Part shown: positions 1 to 6,836 of the stretch, piece by piece
How the letters are laid out: each line of letters opens with the position of its first letter
Numbering within the stretch: the first letter of the stretch is position 1
DNA from: Sporomusaceae bacterium
Lineage (GTDB): Bacteria; Bacillota_C; Negativicutes; Sporomusales_B; UBA7701
Direction of reading: 5' to 3'
Assembly: GCA_022839045.1 (NCBI GenBank)
Contig: JALHDI010000071.1
Coordinates: 1 to 14,915, forward strand
DNA: 14,915 bases
Position numbers and translations under genes: made by a program
Notes under the pieces: generated by a model
Told to the model about the DNA's origin: nothing
Seen by the model: only the letters and a program-made list of their open reading frames with translations
Databases searched by the model: none

Positions 1-1888
1 CGTGGATATTCAGCACCCGCTTCATGTGGCAGGAATCGTGGAAGGTGACCTTCGTCGCCCCCGGCCAGATATTCTTTGCCAGGCGTCCGGCCTGCTCGTA
101 CTCGCCGCACACGAACTGGGAGAACTCCTTGACCTTGGCGGCGAACGCCTTGGCCCGCTCCGCCCACGCGGGATCGTCGGCGAGGATTTCCGGGTAGGTC
201 ACGTGCAGCGTCTCGGTGCAGCTCGGGCAGGCGGCGATCACGTAATCCACGTCCGCCTTCTCGAACGCCTCGATATTGCGCTTGGCGATCTTCTTGGTCG
301 TCTCCACGTCGCCGAAGCCGACCACCGGCTTGCCGCAGCAGCTCTGCTCCTCGGGGAACACCACGGCGATGTTGAGGTCCTGCAGCACCTTATAGACCGA
401 CTCGCCCGTCTCGGGGTAGACGAAGTCCATGTTGCAGCCGCTGAAGAACGCCACCTTCTTCGCCGGGGCGGCCAGCTTCCTGGTTATCTTGCGCACCCGG
501 TCCCGGAGCGGCGTATCGGCGATCGCCGGCAGGCTGCGCCCCTCCGTCATGCCGGCCATGAAGAGCGGCAGGTGGCGGATGAAGCGGCCGGACTGTACCG
601 GCTTCTGGCCGATGGCGGCCGTCCGCAGCAGGGTATGGAAAAGTTTGCGGTTGGAAATGACGTTCTCGAACAGCAGCTTCAGCGAGAACGGCAGGCCGTG
701 GTCCTTGACGCCTCTGGCCCTGAGCTCCTCGATCAGGCCGGGGATGTTGATCCGGCCGGGGCAGACCGTTGTGCACTTGCGGCAGCCGATGCATAGCTCG
801 TTGATCTTCTCGAAATCGCCCATGCTGTTGAAGAACGCCGTCAGGATGGCGCCGATGCCGCCGGCGTAGATATGGCCGTAAACGTGGCCGCCCACCAGCT
901 GGTAGACCGGGCAGACGTTCAGGCACGAAGCGCAGCGGACGCACTGGTAGATCTCCTTGAACTTCTCGTCCTTGGCCGCCTTCAGCCGGCCGTTGTCGAA
1001 CAGGATGATATGCAGCTCCTTATCCTGCTCCACCCACTGGCCATCCTGCCTGACCATCGTCGGCGCCGGGCCGCTGATCATGCTCACGTAGCTGGTCGCG
1101 AGCTGGGCGGTGGCGCTGCGGGGCAGGGAGCGGAGGATGGGGATGGTGTCCTTGACCGTCGGGATGAGCTTCTCATAACCGATGATGACCACATGGACGC
1201 GGGGCAGGGTGGTGACCAGGCGGGCGTTGCCCTCGTTGGTCACCAGGCCGATGGCGCCGTTCTCGGCGATACCGAAGTTGGCGCCCGAAATGCCCATATC
1301 GGCCTGCAGAAACTCCTCGCGCAGCGTCTTGCGGGCCGTCTGTACCATGAAAGGGATATTGGGGGGGATATCCTCGCCCAGTTCCCTGGAGAAATATTCC
1401 GCGCACTGCTGGCGGTTGAGGTGGATGGCGGGCATGACCATATGCGACGGCGTATGGCCGGCTAGGGCGATGATCCATTCGCCGAGGTCGGTCTCCTTCA
1501 CGTGGATGCCGGCCGCCTCGAGGGCGTGGTTGAGATGGATCTCCTCCGAAGCCATCGACTTCGATTTGACGATCCGCTTCACGCCCTTCTCCCTGCACAG
1601 CTCGAGCAGGTACTGCTTCAGCGCCGGGCCGTCCTTGGCGCGGAACATCTTGGCACCCCGCTTGCTCGCCTCGGCCTCGAACCTGTCGGCGATCGCCTCG
1701 ATATCGGCCACCGCCGCCACCTTCATCGCCTTCAGTTCGTCGCGCAGCGCCTCGACGTCGACATTCTCGTACGCCTTGGCCCGCGATATCGGGTAGGCTT
1801 CGCCGAATTTGCCCAACGCGCCGCGCAGCACGTCATCCTTCAGCTTCTGGCTTATTTCTTTCTTGATGTTGCGCTCCTTGGTGGCCAT
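1..1888 (-). CDS. ldhH: L-lactate dehydrogenase iron-sulfur large subunit LdhH (LutB-LutA fusion), 3' end missing
   Basis: Cytoplasmic iron-sulfur subunit that oxidises lactate to pyruvate together with LdhG. The window shows 629 codons; the C-terminus lies beyond position 1. Seen in order: an N-terminal LUD (LutB-type) domain, roughly residues 60-290; a first cysteine cluster C316, C319, C322, C326P; a second C366, C369, C372, C376P; then a LutA/GlpC-like CCG region with SGC at 485 and CCGKP at 517-518, ending at DSCHM near the edge. A second CCG motif is expected outside the window. LutB and LutA are separate proteins in Bacillus; the fused form is known as LdhH in Desulfovibrio. The start ATG at 1886-1888 follows a GGAGGTG ribosome site and overlaps the ldhG stop by one base (TAATG), so translation is probably coupled. 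Family and fusion are clear; the exact electron acceptor is inference. Confidence 0.88.
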   Translation of the reverse strand, partial: MATKERNIKKEISQKLKDDVLRGALGKFGEAYPISRAKAYENVDVEALRDELKAMKVAAVADIEAIADRFEAEASKRGAKMFRAKDGPALKQYLLELCREKGVKRIVKSKSMASEEIHLNHALEAAGIHVKETDLGEWIIALAGHTPSHMVMPAIHLNRQQCAEYFSRELGEDIPPNIPFMVQTARKTLREEFLQADMGISGANFGIAENGAIGLVTNEGNARLVTTLPRVHVVIIGYEKLIPTVKDTIPILRSLPRSATAQLATSYVSMISGPAPTMVRQDGQWVEQDKELHIILFDNGRLKAAKDEKFKEIYQCVRCASCLNVCPVYQLVGGHVYGHIYAGGIGAILTAFFNSMGDFEKINELCIGCRKCTTVCPGRINIPGLIEELRARGVKDHGLPFSLKLLFENVISNRKLFHTLLRTAAIGQKPVQSGRFIRHLPLFMAGMTEGRSLPAIADTPLRDRVRKITRKLAAPAKKVAFFSGCNMDFVYPETGESVYKVLQDLNIAVVFPEEQSCCGKPVVGFGDVETTKKIAKRNIEAFEKADVDYVIAACPSCTETLHVTYPEILADDPAWAERAKAFAAKVKEFSQFVCGEYEQAGRLAKNIWPGATKVTFHDSCHMKRVLNIH

Positions 1889-2502
1889 TACGCGACACCT
1901 CCGCCAGCGGTCTCATCGACAGCGATTATTATGAACCTGCTGGGGCCGTGAACGCCGATGGTGAGGACCCGCTCGATATCGGCCGTGCGGCTGGGGCCGG
2001 TGATGAAGGACAGGTAGCCGCGGTCGAACACCTTGGCGACCGCGCCGATCGCGTCCGCCATCGCCGGGACGATATTACCGCTGTTCAAGAACACGACATG
2101 GACGGGGGGAAGGGTGGACACCAGGCGGTTTTCGATCGCGTGGGCATCCTGGAGGACGCTGCCCGTCTCGGCTACGCCGAACTCAACCCCCGAAACGCCG
2201 AGGTCGGCGGTGTCGGCGTGGGCGGCGATATCGGTCGCCGCGGTGTACACCTCGAGCCCGGCGGCCCTCAGCGCCTCGTACGCGCCGGCGCTTTGGGCGA
2301 GTGGACAGTCGACGGCCACCGCCTTCTTGGCCCCGAGGCTCCTGGCGAGCTCGACGAGCGCGACCTGCGCTTCGGCGGCGGTCGCTACCCGGAAGACCTC
2401 GGCGGAGACGTTCTTGGCGCGGGTCTCGAACTCCCCGAACAGGTGCGGGCCGAAACTGCCGGCCGGGAGAGCCTGCTCCCAGTTCTCACACACCTTTTTC
2501 AT
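1888..2502 (-). CDS. ldhG: L-lactate dehydrogenase small subunit LdhG (LutC/LUD domain)
   Basis: A 204-residue LUD-domain protein of the LutC family, the partner of the LutA/LutB-type iron-sulfur protein in lactate oxidation. Typical sequence seen: an AETGSVLQD segment followed by RLVSTLPPVHVVFL, the conserved LUD core also present in the downstream ldhH. I chose the ATG at 2502 (protein begins MKKVCENWEQ) because AGGGGAG at 2510-2516 lies 7 nt upstream. The adjacent ATG at 2505 is only 4 nt away and would add one Met. The open frame extends to 2562, but the upstream ATGs lack a well-placed ribosome site and the extra residues look non-homologous. It is the first gene of the leftward operon, transcribed divergently from the cobalamin operon. 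No regulator gene is visible. Confidence 0.87.
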   Translation of the reverse strand: MKKVCENWEQALPAGSFGPHLFGEFETRAKNVSAEVFRVATAAEAQVALVELARSLGAKKAVAVDCPLAQSAGAYEALRAAGLEVYTAATDIAAHADTADLGVSGVEFGVAETGSVLQDAHAIENRLVSTLPPVHVVFLNSGNIVPAMADAIGAVAKVFDRGYLSFITGPSRTADIERVLTIGVHGPSRFIIIAVDETAGGGVA

Positions 2503-2600
2503 CATATCACTCCCCTGCATGGTATGGTGGACTGACCAGTACCTCCATATATTCGGTAGCACCGGCGGAAATCCTCCAGCCGGTGTAGCGAAAATACTAA

Positions 2601-2669
2601 ATTTTCTTACAGACAGCGAAAGATTTTTCCTACAGTCGTGTAAGAAAAAACCCTACAGCATTTTCCGAT
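2601..2669. repeat. cluster of TTTTCYTACAG-like repeats upstream of ldhG
   Basis: Three direct copies of TACAG occur exactly 23 nt apart, at 2608-2612, 2631-2635 and 2654-2658. The first two are preceded by TTTTC and TTTTTC, the third by AAAACC. An inverted copy, TGTAAGAAAA at 2639-2648, is the perfect complement of TTTTCTTACA at 2602-2611. The cluster sits about 100-165 nt upstream of the ldhG start, between the two divergent operons. Regular spacing and the inverted copy suggest an operator array for a transcription factor, but I cannot name the regulator, and some similarity may come from AT-rich composition. Confidence 0.4.
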
Positions 2670-2721
2670 GCCCGGACGGCGGAAAAATCCGCCCACCCGG
2701 CCTTCGGAGTGGCGTCCGGGC
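2670..2721. repeat. nested inverted repeat in the divergent intergenic region
   Basis: The outer arms GCCCGGACG (2670-2678) and CGTCCGGGC (2713-2721) are perfectly complementary over 9 bp. Between them lie two smaller hairpins. One is GCGGA-AAAA-TCCGC at 2679-2692. The other is CCACCCG pairing with CGGAGTGG at 2693-2712, with one unpaired A. All segments abut, so either strand could fold as a three-way junction. A 10-bp palindrome CAAATATTTG (2721-2730) and a T-run follow on the plus strand. No gene on that strand ends here, so an ordinary terminator role is not supported. Function unknown. Confidence 0.5.
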
Positions 2722-2736
2722 AAATATTTGTCTTTT

Positions 2737-2790
2737 TTGCCATAAATAGCAGGAATATCGTAATACTGGCCGAATATAAGCACATAATAT
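2737..2790 (+). promoter_or_regulatory. candidate promoter region of the cobalamin operon
   Basis: The promoter must lie upstream of the riboswitch at about 2818. TTGCCA at 2737-2742 matches the -35 consensus at five of six bases, but the hexamer 18 nt downstream (TAATAC, 2761-2766) is weak. Good -10 candidates, TATAAG at 2775-2780 and CATAAT at 2783-2788, lack a convincing -35 at 16-18 nt. The placement is therefore a region, not a base-accurate call. Confidence 0.3.
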
Positions 2791-2817
2791 CTCCACCACC
2801 GCCAGGTAATTTCATAC

Positions 2818-2966
2818 AAAGGGAACAGGTGCTTTGCTTAATAGGGAAGCCGGTCAAATCCGGCGCGGTCCCGCCACTGTATTGGTGAGCCAACCACACG
2901 ATGCCACTGGGCGACCGGGAAGGCGTGGTAAGCGATGAGCCAAAGCCAGGAGACCTGCCTGTTCTA
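2818..2966 (+). promoter_or_regulatory. cobalamin (B12) riboswitch aptamer
   Basis: Classic Cobalamin-family aptamer. The conserved core is seen in order: AGGGAAGCCGGT, AAATCCGGC, GCGGTCCCGCCACTGT, GATGCCACTGGG, ACCGGGAAGGC, then the B12 box AGCCAGGAGACCTGCC at 2944-2959. The closing P1 helix is GAACAGG (2823-2829) with CCTGTTC (2958-2964). It lies in the leader of cbiD, about 105 nt before the start codon, and is expected to switch the whole biosynthetic operon off when adenosylcobalamin or a related corrinoid is abundant. The expression platform is described separately. Confidence 0.97.
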
Positions 2967-3041
2967 ACACGCGCCGTTACGACCTACGGAAGATAGGCAG
3001 GTGGGTAGATAGGTATAACAATTATAGTATTGTTATTATTT

Positions 3042-3068
3042 ATACCCCCTGTTTTCAGGGGGTATTTT
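3042..3068 (+). promoter_or_regulatory. riboswitch expression-platform hairpin sequestering the cbiD ribosome site
   Basis: ATACCCCCTG (3042-3051), loop TTTT, CAGGGGGTAT (3056-3065): a perfect 10-bp stem. Its 3' arm contains AGGGGG (3057-3062), the only ribosome site for the cbiD ATG at 3070, 7 nt away. Folding would hide the site. The stem is followed by only a short T-run (3065-3068), so it resembles an intrinsic terminator but with a weak U-tract; translational control looks at least as likely. Its 5' arm can instead pair with GGTAT at 3012-3016, extended by AACAAT/ATTGTT (3017-3022 with 3029-3034), giving an alternative structure that frees the site. Confidence 0.7.
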
Positions 3069-3069
3069 C

Positions 3070-4173
3070 ATGTCCACCCAGCCCCTCCGCCGGGGCATTA
3101 CCACCGGCACCTGCGCCGCCGCCGCCGCCAAGGCGGCCGTCCTCGCCGCCCTCGGCCGCCCGGCCGCGGCGGTCGAGGTAACCACGCCGCAGGGCAAACT
3201 CATCACCGTCAGCGTGGCCGCAAGCCGGGCCGCCGACCGCGGCGGCAGCGCCGCCGTCGTCAAGGATGCCGGCGACGACCCCGACGTCACCGACGGGGTA
3301 ACGATCACAGTGGATGTCGCCATCACCGACGACGGGGCAATCGCCATCCGGGCCGGCGAAGGCGTCGGCACGGTCACCAAACCCGGCCTTGCCGTGCCTG
3401 TCGGCCAGCCGGCGGTCAATCCCGGCCCCCGCCGGATGATCGAAACCGCCCTCCGCGACGTTCTCCCCGCCGGCCGGGGCGCCGTCGCCACCATCGTCAT
3501 CCCCGGCGGCCGCGAACTCGCCGCCCGCACCCTCAACCCGGTCCTAGGCATCGAAGGCGGCCTGTCCGTCATCGGCACCACCGGCATCGTCGAACCCATG
3601 TCCGAGGAAGCGTGGAAAACCTCTCTCACCCCCCAGCTCAGCGTCGTCAGAGCCCTCGGCCACGACACCGCCGTCTTCGTCCCCGGCAAGATCGGCCAGG
3701 ACATCGCCGTAAACATATACCGCCTGCCCGCCGACCGGGTCGTCCAGACCTCGAACTTCATCGGCCACATGCTTGAGAGCGCGGCCGACCAGGGCCTGCG
3801 GCAGATACTGCTGTTCGGCCATCTCGGCAAAATCGTCAAAGTCGCCGCCGGCATCTTCCACACCCACAGCCGCATGGCCGACGCCCGGCTCGAAACGCTC
3901 GCCGCCTACGCCGCCGCCGAAGGCGCCCCCCGCGAGGCGGTCGAGGAAATCCTCGCCTGCGTCACCACCGAAGCCGCGGTCGAAATCATCGGCCGCTACC
4001 CCGTCGGCGGCGTCTGGCGACGCCTGGCAGCGCAGGCCAGCAGCCGCGCCGCGCGCTTCGTCCACGGCCGGCTGACCGTCGGCACCGCCATCGTCACTCT
4101 CAAAGGCGACATCCTCGGCCGCGACGACCAGGCCGCGAAAATCGGAGGCACCCTTGGATGGACCATAAAATAA
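3070..4173 (+). CDS. cbiD: cobalt-precorrin-5B C1-methyltransferase CbiD
   Basis: A 367-residue CbiD. In the anaerobic route it methylates C1 of cobalt-precorrin-5B with S-adenosylmethionine. The family signature GITTGTCAAAAAKAA is at residues 9-23, followed by later blocks including NPGPRRMI, a GTTGIVEPMSEEAW segment and LLFGHLGKIVKVAAGIFHTHS. Length matches the family (about 360-380). The ATG at 3070 is set by AGGGGG 7 nt upstream. First gene after the riboswitch and hence the directly regulated cistron. Its last 16 nt overlap the start of cbiE. Confidence 0.96.
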   Translation: MSTQPLRRGITTGTCAAAAAKAAVLAALGRPAAAVEVTTPQGKLITVSVAASRAADRGGSAAVVKDAGDDPDVTDGVTITVDVAITDDGAIAIRAGEGVGTVTKPGLAVPVGQPAVNPGPRRMIETALRDVLPAGRGAVATIVIPGGRELAARTLNPVLGIEGGLSVIGTTGIVEPMSEEAWKTSLTPQLSVVRALGHDTAVFVPGKIGQDIAVNIYRLPADRVVQTSNFIGHMLESAADQGLRQILLFGHLGKIVKVAAGIFHTHSRMADARLETLAAYAAAEGAPREAVEEILACVTTEAAVEIIGRYPVGGVWRRLAAQASSRAARFVHGRLTVGTAIVTLKGDILGRDDQAAKIGGTLGWTIK

Positions 4174-4784
4174 CCGTCATCGGCATCGGCCCCGGCTCGC
4201 CCGACTACCTGCCCCCCATAGCCGCCCGCGCCATCGCCCGGGCCAAGGTACTGGTCGGCGGCAGCCGGGCCCTGGCCGCCTTCGCCCCCGCCGGCAGCGA
4301 AACCTGCGCCATCGGCGGCGACATCGCCGCCGTCCTCGCCTACATCGGTCGCCGCCTGGCGGAATGCGACGTCGCCGTCCTCGTCTCCGGCGACCCGGGC
4401 TTTCACAGCCTGCTCGCCGCCCTCCGCCGCGAATTCGGCCCCGAACGCCTCGAAGTCATCCCCGGCGTCAGCTCCGTCCAGCTCGCCTTCGCCCGCCTGG
4501 CCTGTCCCTGGCAGGACGCCGTCCTCGTCAGCCTCCACGGCCGCGCGTCCGCCGACGGCGCCCTCGACTACGCGCCCGGCAAGAAACTCGCCCTCCTCAC
4601 CGACGCCGTCAACGCCCCGCGCGCCATCGCCGGCGAACTCCTCGCCCGCGGCTGGCCTCCGGCCACGTCCGTCTGGCTGTGCGCCGACCTCTCGTACCCC
4701 GGCGAACAGGTCCTGGCGACCGACCTCGCCGCCGCGGCGTCCGGCTCCGGTTTCGAACATTGCGTGATGGTGGTGATGGCATGA
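4158..4784 (+). CDS. cbiE: cobalt-precorrin-7 C5-methyltransferase CbiE
   Basis: A 208-residue tetrapyrrole (corrin/porphyrin) methylase that methylates C5; its partner CbiT handles C15 methylation and decarboxylation of the acetate side chain. Seen: N-terminal GIGPGSPDYL, then LVSGDPGFHSLL and EVIPGVSSVQLAFARL, all typical SAM-binding blocks of the CbiE/CobL N-terminal domain. CobL fuses both activities; here the two remain separate genes. The start follows GGAGG at 4144-4148 (9 nt spacing) and overlaps cbiD by 16 nt. The stop overlaps the cbiT ATG (ATGA). Confidence 0.94.
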   Translation: MDHKITVIGIGPGSPDYLPPIAARAIARAKVLVGGSRALAAFAPAGSETCAIGGDIAAVLAYIGRRLAECDVAVLVSGDPGFHSLLAALRREFGPERLEVIPGVSSVQLAFARLACPWQDAVLVSLHGRASADGALDYAPGKKLALLTDAVNAPRAIAGELLARGWPPATSVWLCADLSYPGEQVLATDLAAAASGSGFEHCVMVVMA

Positions 4785-5371
4785 TACCGGCCGTTCCCGG
4801 CATACCCGACCAGGAATTCATCCGCGGCGACATCCCCATGACCAAGCAGGACATCCGTATCCTCGCCCTCGTCAAAGCCAGGATCGGCCCTGCCGCCACC
4901 GTCATCGACATCGGCGCCGGCACCGGCTCCTTGAGCGTCGAGGCGGCCCTGCTCGCCCCCGGCGGCCGTGTTTTCGCCGTCGAGAAAGAAGCCGAGGGCG
5001 CGGCCCTTATCCGCGCCAACGTCGCCAAGTTCGGCGCCGCCAACCTCGAAATCGTCGCCGGCACGGCTCCCGAAGCCCTCGCCGGCCTCCCCGCCGCCGA
5101 CGCCGTCTTCATCGGCGGCAGCGGCGGACACCTCGCCGCCATCCTCGCCGCCGCCGACCGGCTGCTCAAACCGGGCGGCCGTCTCATCCTAACCGCCGTC
5201 ACCGTCGAAACGCTCCACCAGGCGCTCGCCGACCTCGAAGCGCGGCCCGGCTACCATGCCGAAGCCGCCTGCGTCCAGGTCACCCGCCTGCAGAAAGCGG
5301 GCGGCAAGCACCTCTTCCAGGCCAACAACCCTGTCTACATCATAGCCTGCACCAAGGGAGGACCTCTATGA
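4781..5371 (+). CDS. cbiT: cobalt-precorrin-6B C15-methyltransferase (decarboxylating) CbiT
   Basis: A 196-residue Rossmann-fold methyltransferase that methylates C15 and decarboxylates the C12 acetate. SAM motif I is VIDIGAGTGSLSVE (residues 41-54), with acidic residues in FAVEKE (65-70) and a VFIGGSGGHL loop (109-118). The start at 4781 is supported by the family-typical N-terminus IPGIPDEEFIRG...PMTK, here seen as VPGIPDQEFIRGDIPMTK. An internal ATG at 4838 would remove it. No strong Shine-Dalgarno is seen, so translation probably depends on coupling through the ATGA overlap with cbiE. The end overlaps cbiL by 4 nt. Confidence 0.95.
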   Translation: MIPAVPGIPDQEFIRGDIPMTKQDIRILALVKARIGPAATVIDIGAGTGSLSVEAALLAPGGRVFAVEKEAEGAALIRANVAKFGAANLEIVAGTAPEALAGLPAADAVFIGGSGGHLAAILAAADRLLKPGGRLILTAVTVETLHQALADLEARPGYHAEAACVQVTRLQKAGGKHLFQANNPVYIIACTKGGPL

Positions 5372-6081
5372 CCGGCAAATTCTACGGCATCGGCGTCGGG
5401 CCCGGCGACCCCGACCTGCTGACCATCCGCGCCGCCGCCCTGCTCAAAACAGCCGAAGTCGTCTGCATCCCCCGCTCGGCCGCCGACAACGAAAGCGTCG
5501 CCCGCAAGGTGGCCGGCGCCTACATCGGTTCCGCCGCGGAAATAATCGAAGTGCCGACCCCCATGACCCGCGACAAGGCGCTATTGGAAGCCGAATGGCG
5601 CCGCGGCGCCGAGAAAATCGCCGCCTGCCTCGCCGCCGGCAAAAACGTCGCCTTCATCACCATCGGCGACGCCATGCTGTTCAGCACCTACACCTACCTC
5701 CTCAAACACGTCCGCGCCATCATGCCCGACGTCGAAGTCGAGAGCGTCCCCGGCGTCACCTCGTTCGCCGCCGCCGCCGCCCACCTCGACATCCCCCTCG
5801 CCGAAGGGACGGAGAAGCTCGCCATCCTTCCGGCCGTCGACGACCCGGAAGCCCTCCGGCCGCTCCTGGCCGCCTTCGACAACGCCGTGCTCATGAAGGT
5901 GGCCGGCAAATACGAAGAAATCGTCGCCGTCCTCGGCGACCTCGGCCTCAAGGACAAAGCCGTCTTCGTCAGCAGGCTGGGCTACCCCGACCAGTTCGTC
6001 ACCCGCGACTTGGGCAGCCTCATCGGCAAAAAACGCGACTACCTGTCGCTCATCCTGATAAAAAAGGGGGGACTCGGATGA
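5368..6081 (+). CDS. cbiL: cobalt-factor II C20-methyltransferase CbiL
   Basis: A 237-residue tetrapyrrole methylase that adds the C20 methyl group to cobalt-factor II, the first methylation after cobalt insertion. Seen: FYGIGVGPGDPDLLTIRA at the N-terminus, ITIGDAMLFSTYTYL in the middle and ESVPGVTSFAAAAA, blocks that distinguish CbiL/CobI from the other methylases; the family length fits. Ribosome site GGGAGG at 5356-5361 lies 6 nt before the ATG. It overlaps both cbiT and cbiF by ATGA. C20 methylation in this pathway is later removed when the ring contracts. Confidence 0.94.
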   Translation: MTGKFYGIGVGPGDPDLLTIRAAALLKTAEVVCIPRSAADNESVARKVAGAYIGSAAEIIEVPTPMTRDKALLEAEWRRGAEKIAACLAAGKNVAFITIGDAMLFSTYTYLLKHVRAIMPDVEVESVPGVTSFAAAAAHLDIPLAEGTEKLAILPAVDDPEALRPLLAAFDNAVLMKVAGKYEEIVAVLGDLGLKDKAVFVSRLGYPDQFVTRDLGSLIGKKRDYLSLILIKKGGLG

Positions 6082-6836
6082 CAGTCCATTTCGTAGGCGC
6101 CGGCCCCGGCGATCCCGAACTCATCACCGTCAAAGGCCAGCGCCTCCTCGCCGCCGCCGACACCATCATCTACGCCGGCTCGCTCGTCAACCCGGCCCTC
6201 CTCCTCGGCCTCGCCAAAGCGGACGCCGTCGTCATGAACAGCGCCTCCATGACCTTGGGCGAGGTCATCGACGCCATCGTCAGCGCGACCGGCGAGGGCA
6301 GGAAGGTGGTCAGGCTGCACACCGGCGACCCCAGCATCTACGGGGCCATCAAAGAACAGATGGACGCCCTCGACGCCCGCGGCATACCCTATGAGGTCGT
6401 CCCCGGCGTCAGCTCCTTCCTCGCCGCCGCCGCCGCCCTCCGCTGCGAATACACCCTGCCGGAAGTGAGCCAAACCGTCATCGTCACCCGCCTCGAAGGC
6501 CGCACCCCGGTGCCGGAGCGCGAGAAACTGGCCGCGCTCGCCAGCCACCGGGCGACGATGTGCATCTTCCTCAGCGTCCACATGTTGGGCAGCGTCGTCG
6601 GCGAACTCACCGCCGGCGGCTACCCCGCCGACACCCCCATCGCCGTCGTCCAGAAAGCCTCCTGGCCTGACGAGAAAATCTACCGCGGCACCCTCGCCAC
6701 CATCGCCAGCACGGTGGCGGAGGCGGGCGTCGACCGCACCGCCATGATCGTGGTCGGCAACTGCCTCGGCGGCGACTATGCGTTGTCGAAACTCTATTCT
6801 CCCGCTTTCGGGCACATGTTCAGGGAGGCAAAATGA
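6078..6836 (+). CDS. cbiF: cobalt-precorrin-4 C11-methyltransferase CbiF
   Basis: A 252-residue tetrapyrrole methylase that transfers methyl to C11 of cobalt-precorrin-4. Family blocks: VHFVGAGPGDPELITVKG at the N-terminus, IYAGSLVNP, RLHTGDPSIYGAIKEQ and VVPGVSSFLAAAAAL, then TRLEGRTPVPE; this combination is specific to CbiF/CobM. Ribosome site AGGGGGGAC just upstream. ATGA overlaps on both sides tie it to cbiL and cbiG. Confidence 0.95.
   Translation: MTVHFVGAGPGDPELITVKGQRLLAAADTIIYAGSLVNPALLLGLAKADAVVMNSASMTLGEVIDAIVSATGEGRKVVRLHTGDPSIYGAIKEQMDALDARGIPYEVVPGVSSFLAAAAALRCEYTLPEVSQTVIVTRLEGRTPVPEREKLAALASHRATMCIFLSVHMLGSVVGELTAGGYPADTPIAVVQKASWPDEKIYRGTLATIASTVAEAGVDRTAMIVVGNCLGGDYALSKLYSPAFGHMFREAK

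Noticed and set aside
2531..2540. Short palindrome ACTG-AC-CAGT before ldhG as a GntR-type operator
   Set aside because: Too short and imperfect to separate from chance, and I cannot match it to a known LutR or LldR site.
2503..2562. 20-residue N-terminal extension of ldhG from the ATG at 2562 or 2520
   Set aside because: No well-placed ribosome site. AGGGGAG at 2510-2516 supports the start at 2502 (or 2505).
2601..2669. CRISPR array
   Set aside because: Only three short degenerate repeats (about 5-11 nt conserved) at 23-nt pitch; there are no 24-40 nt repeats with unique spacers and no cas genes.
2033..2749. 238-residue plus-strand frame opposite ldhG
   Set aside because: Antisense to a clear LUD-domain protein, low similarity to anything I recognise, and it runs into the AT-rich intergenic repeats.
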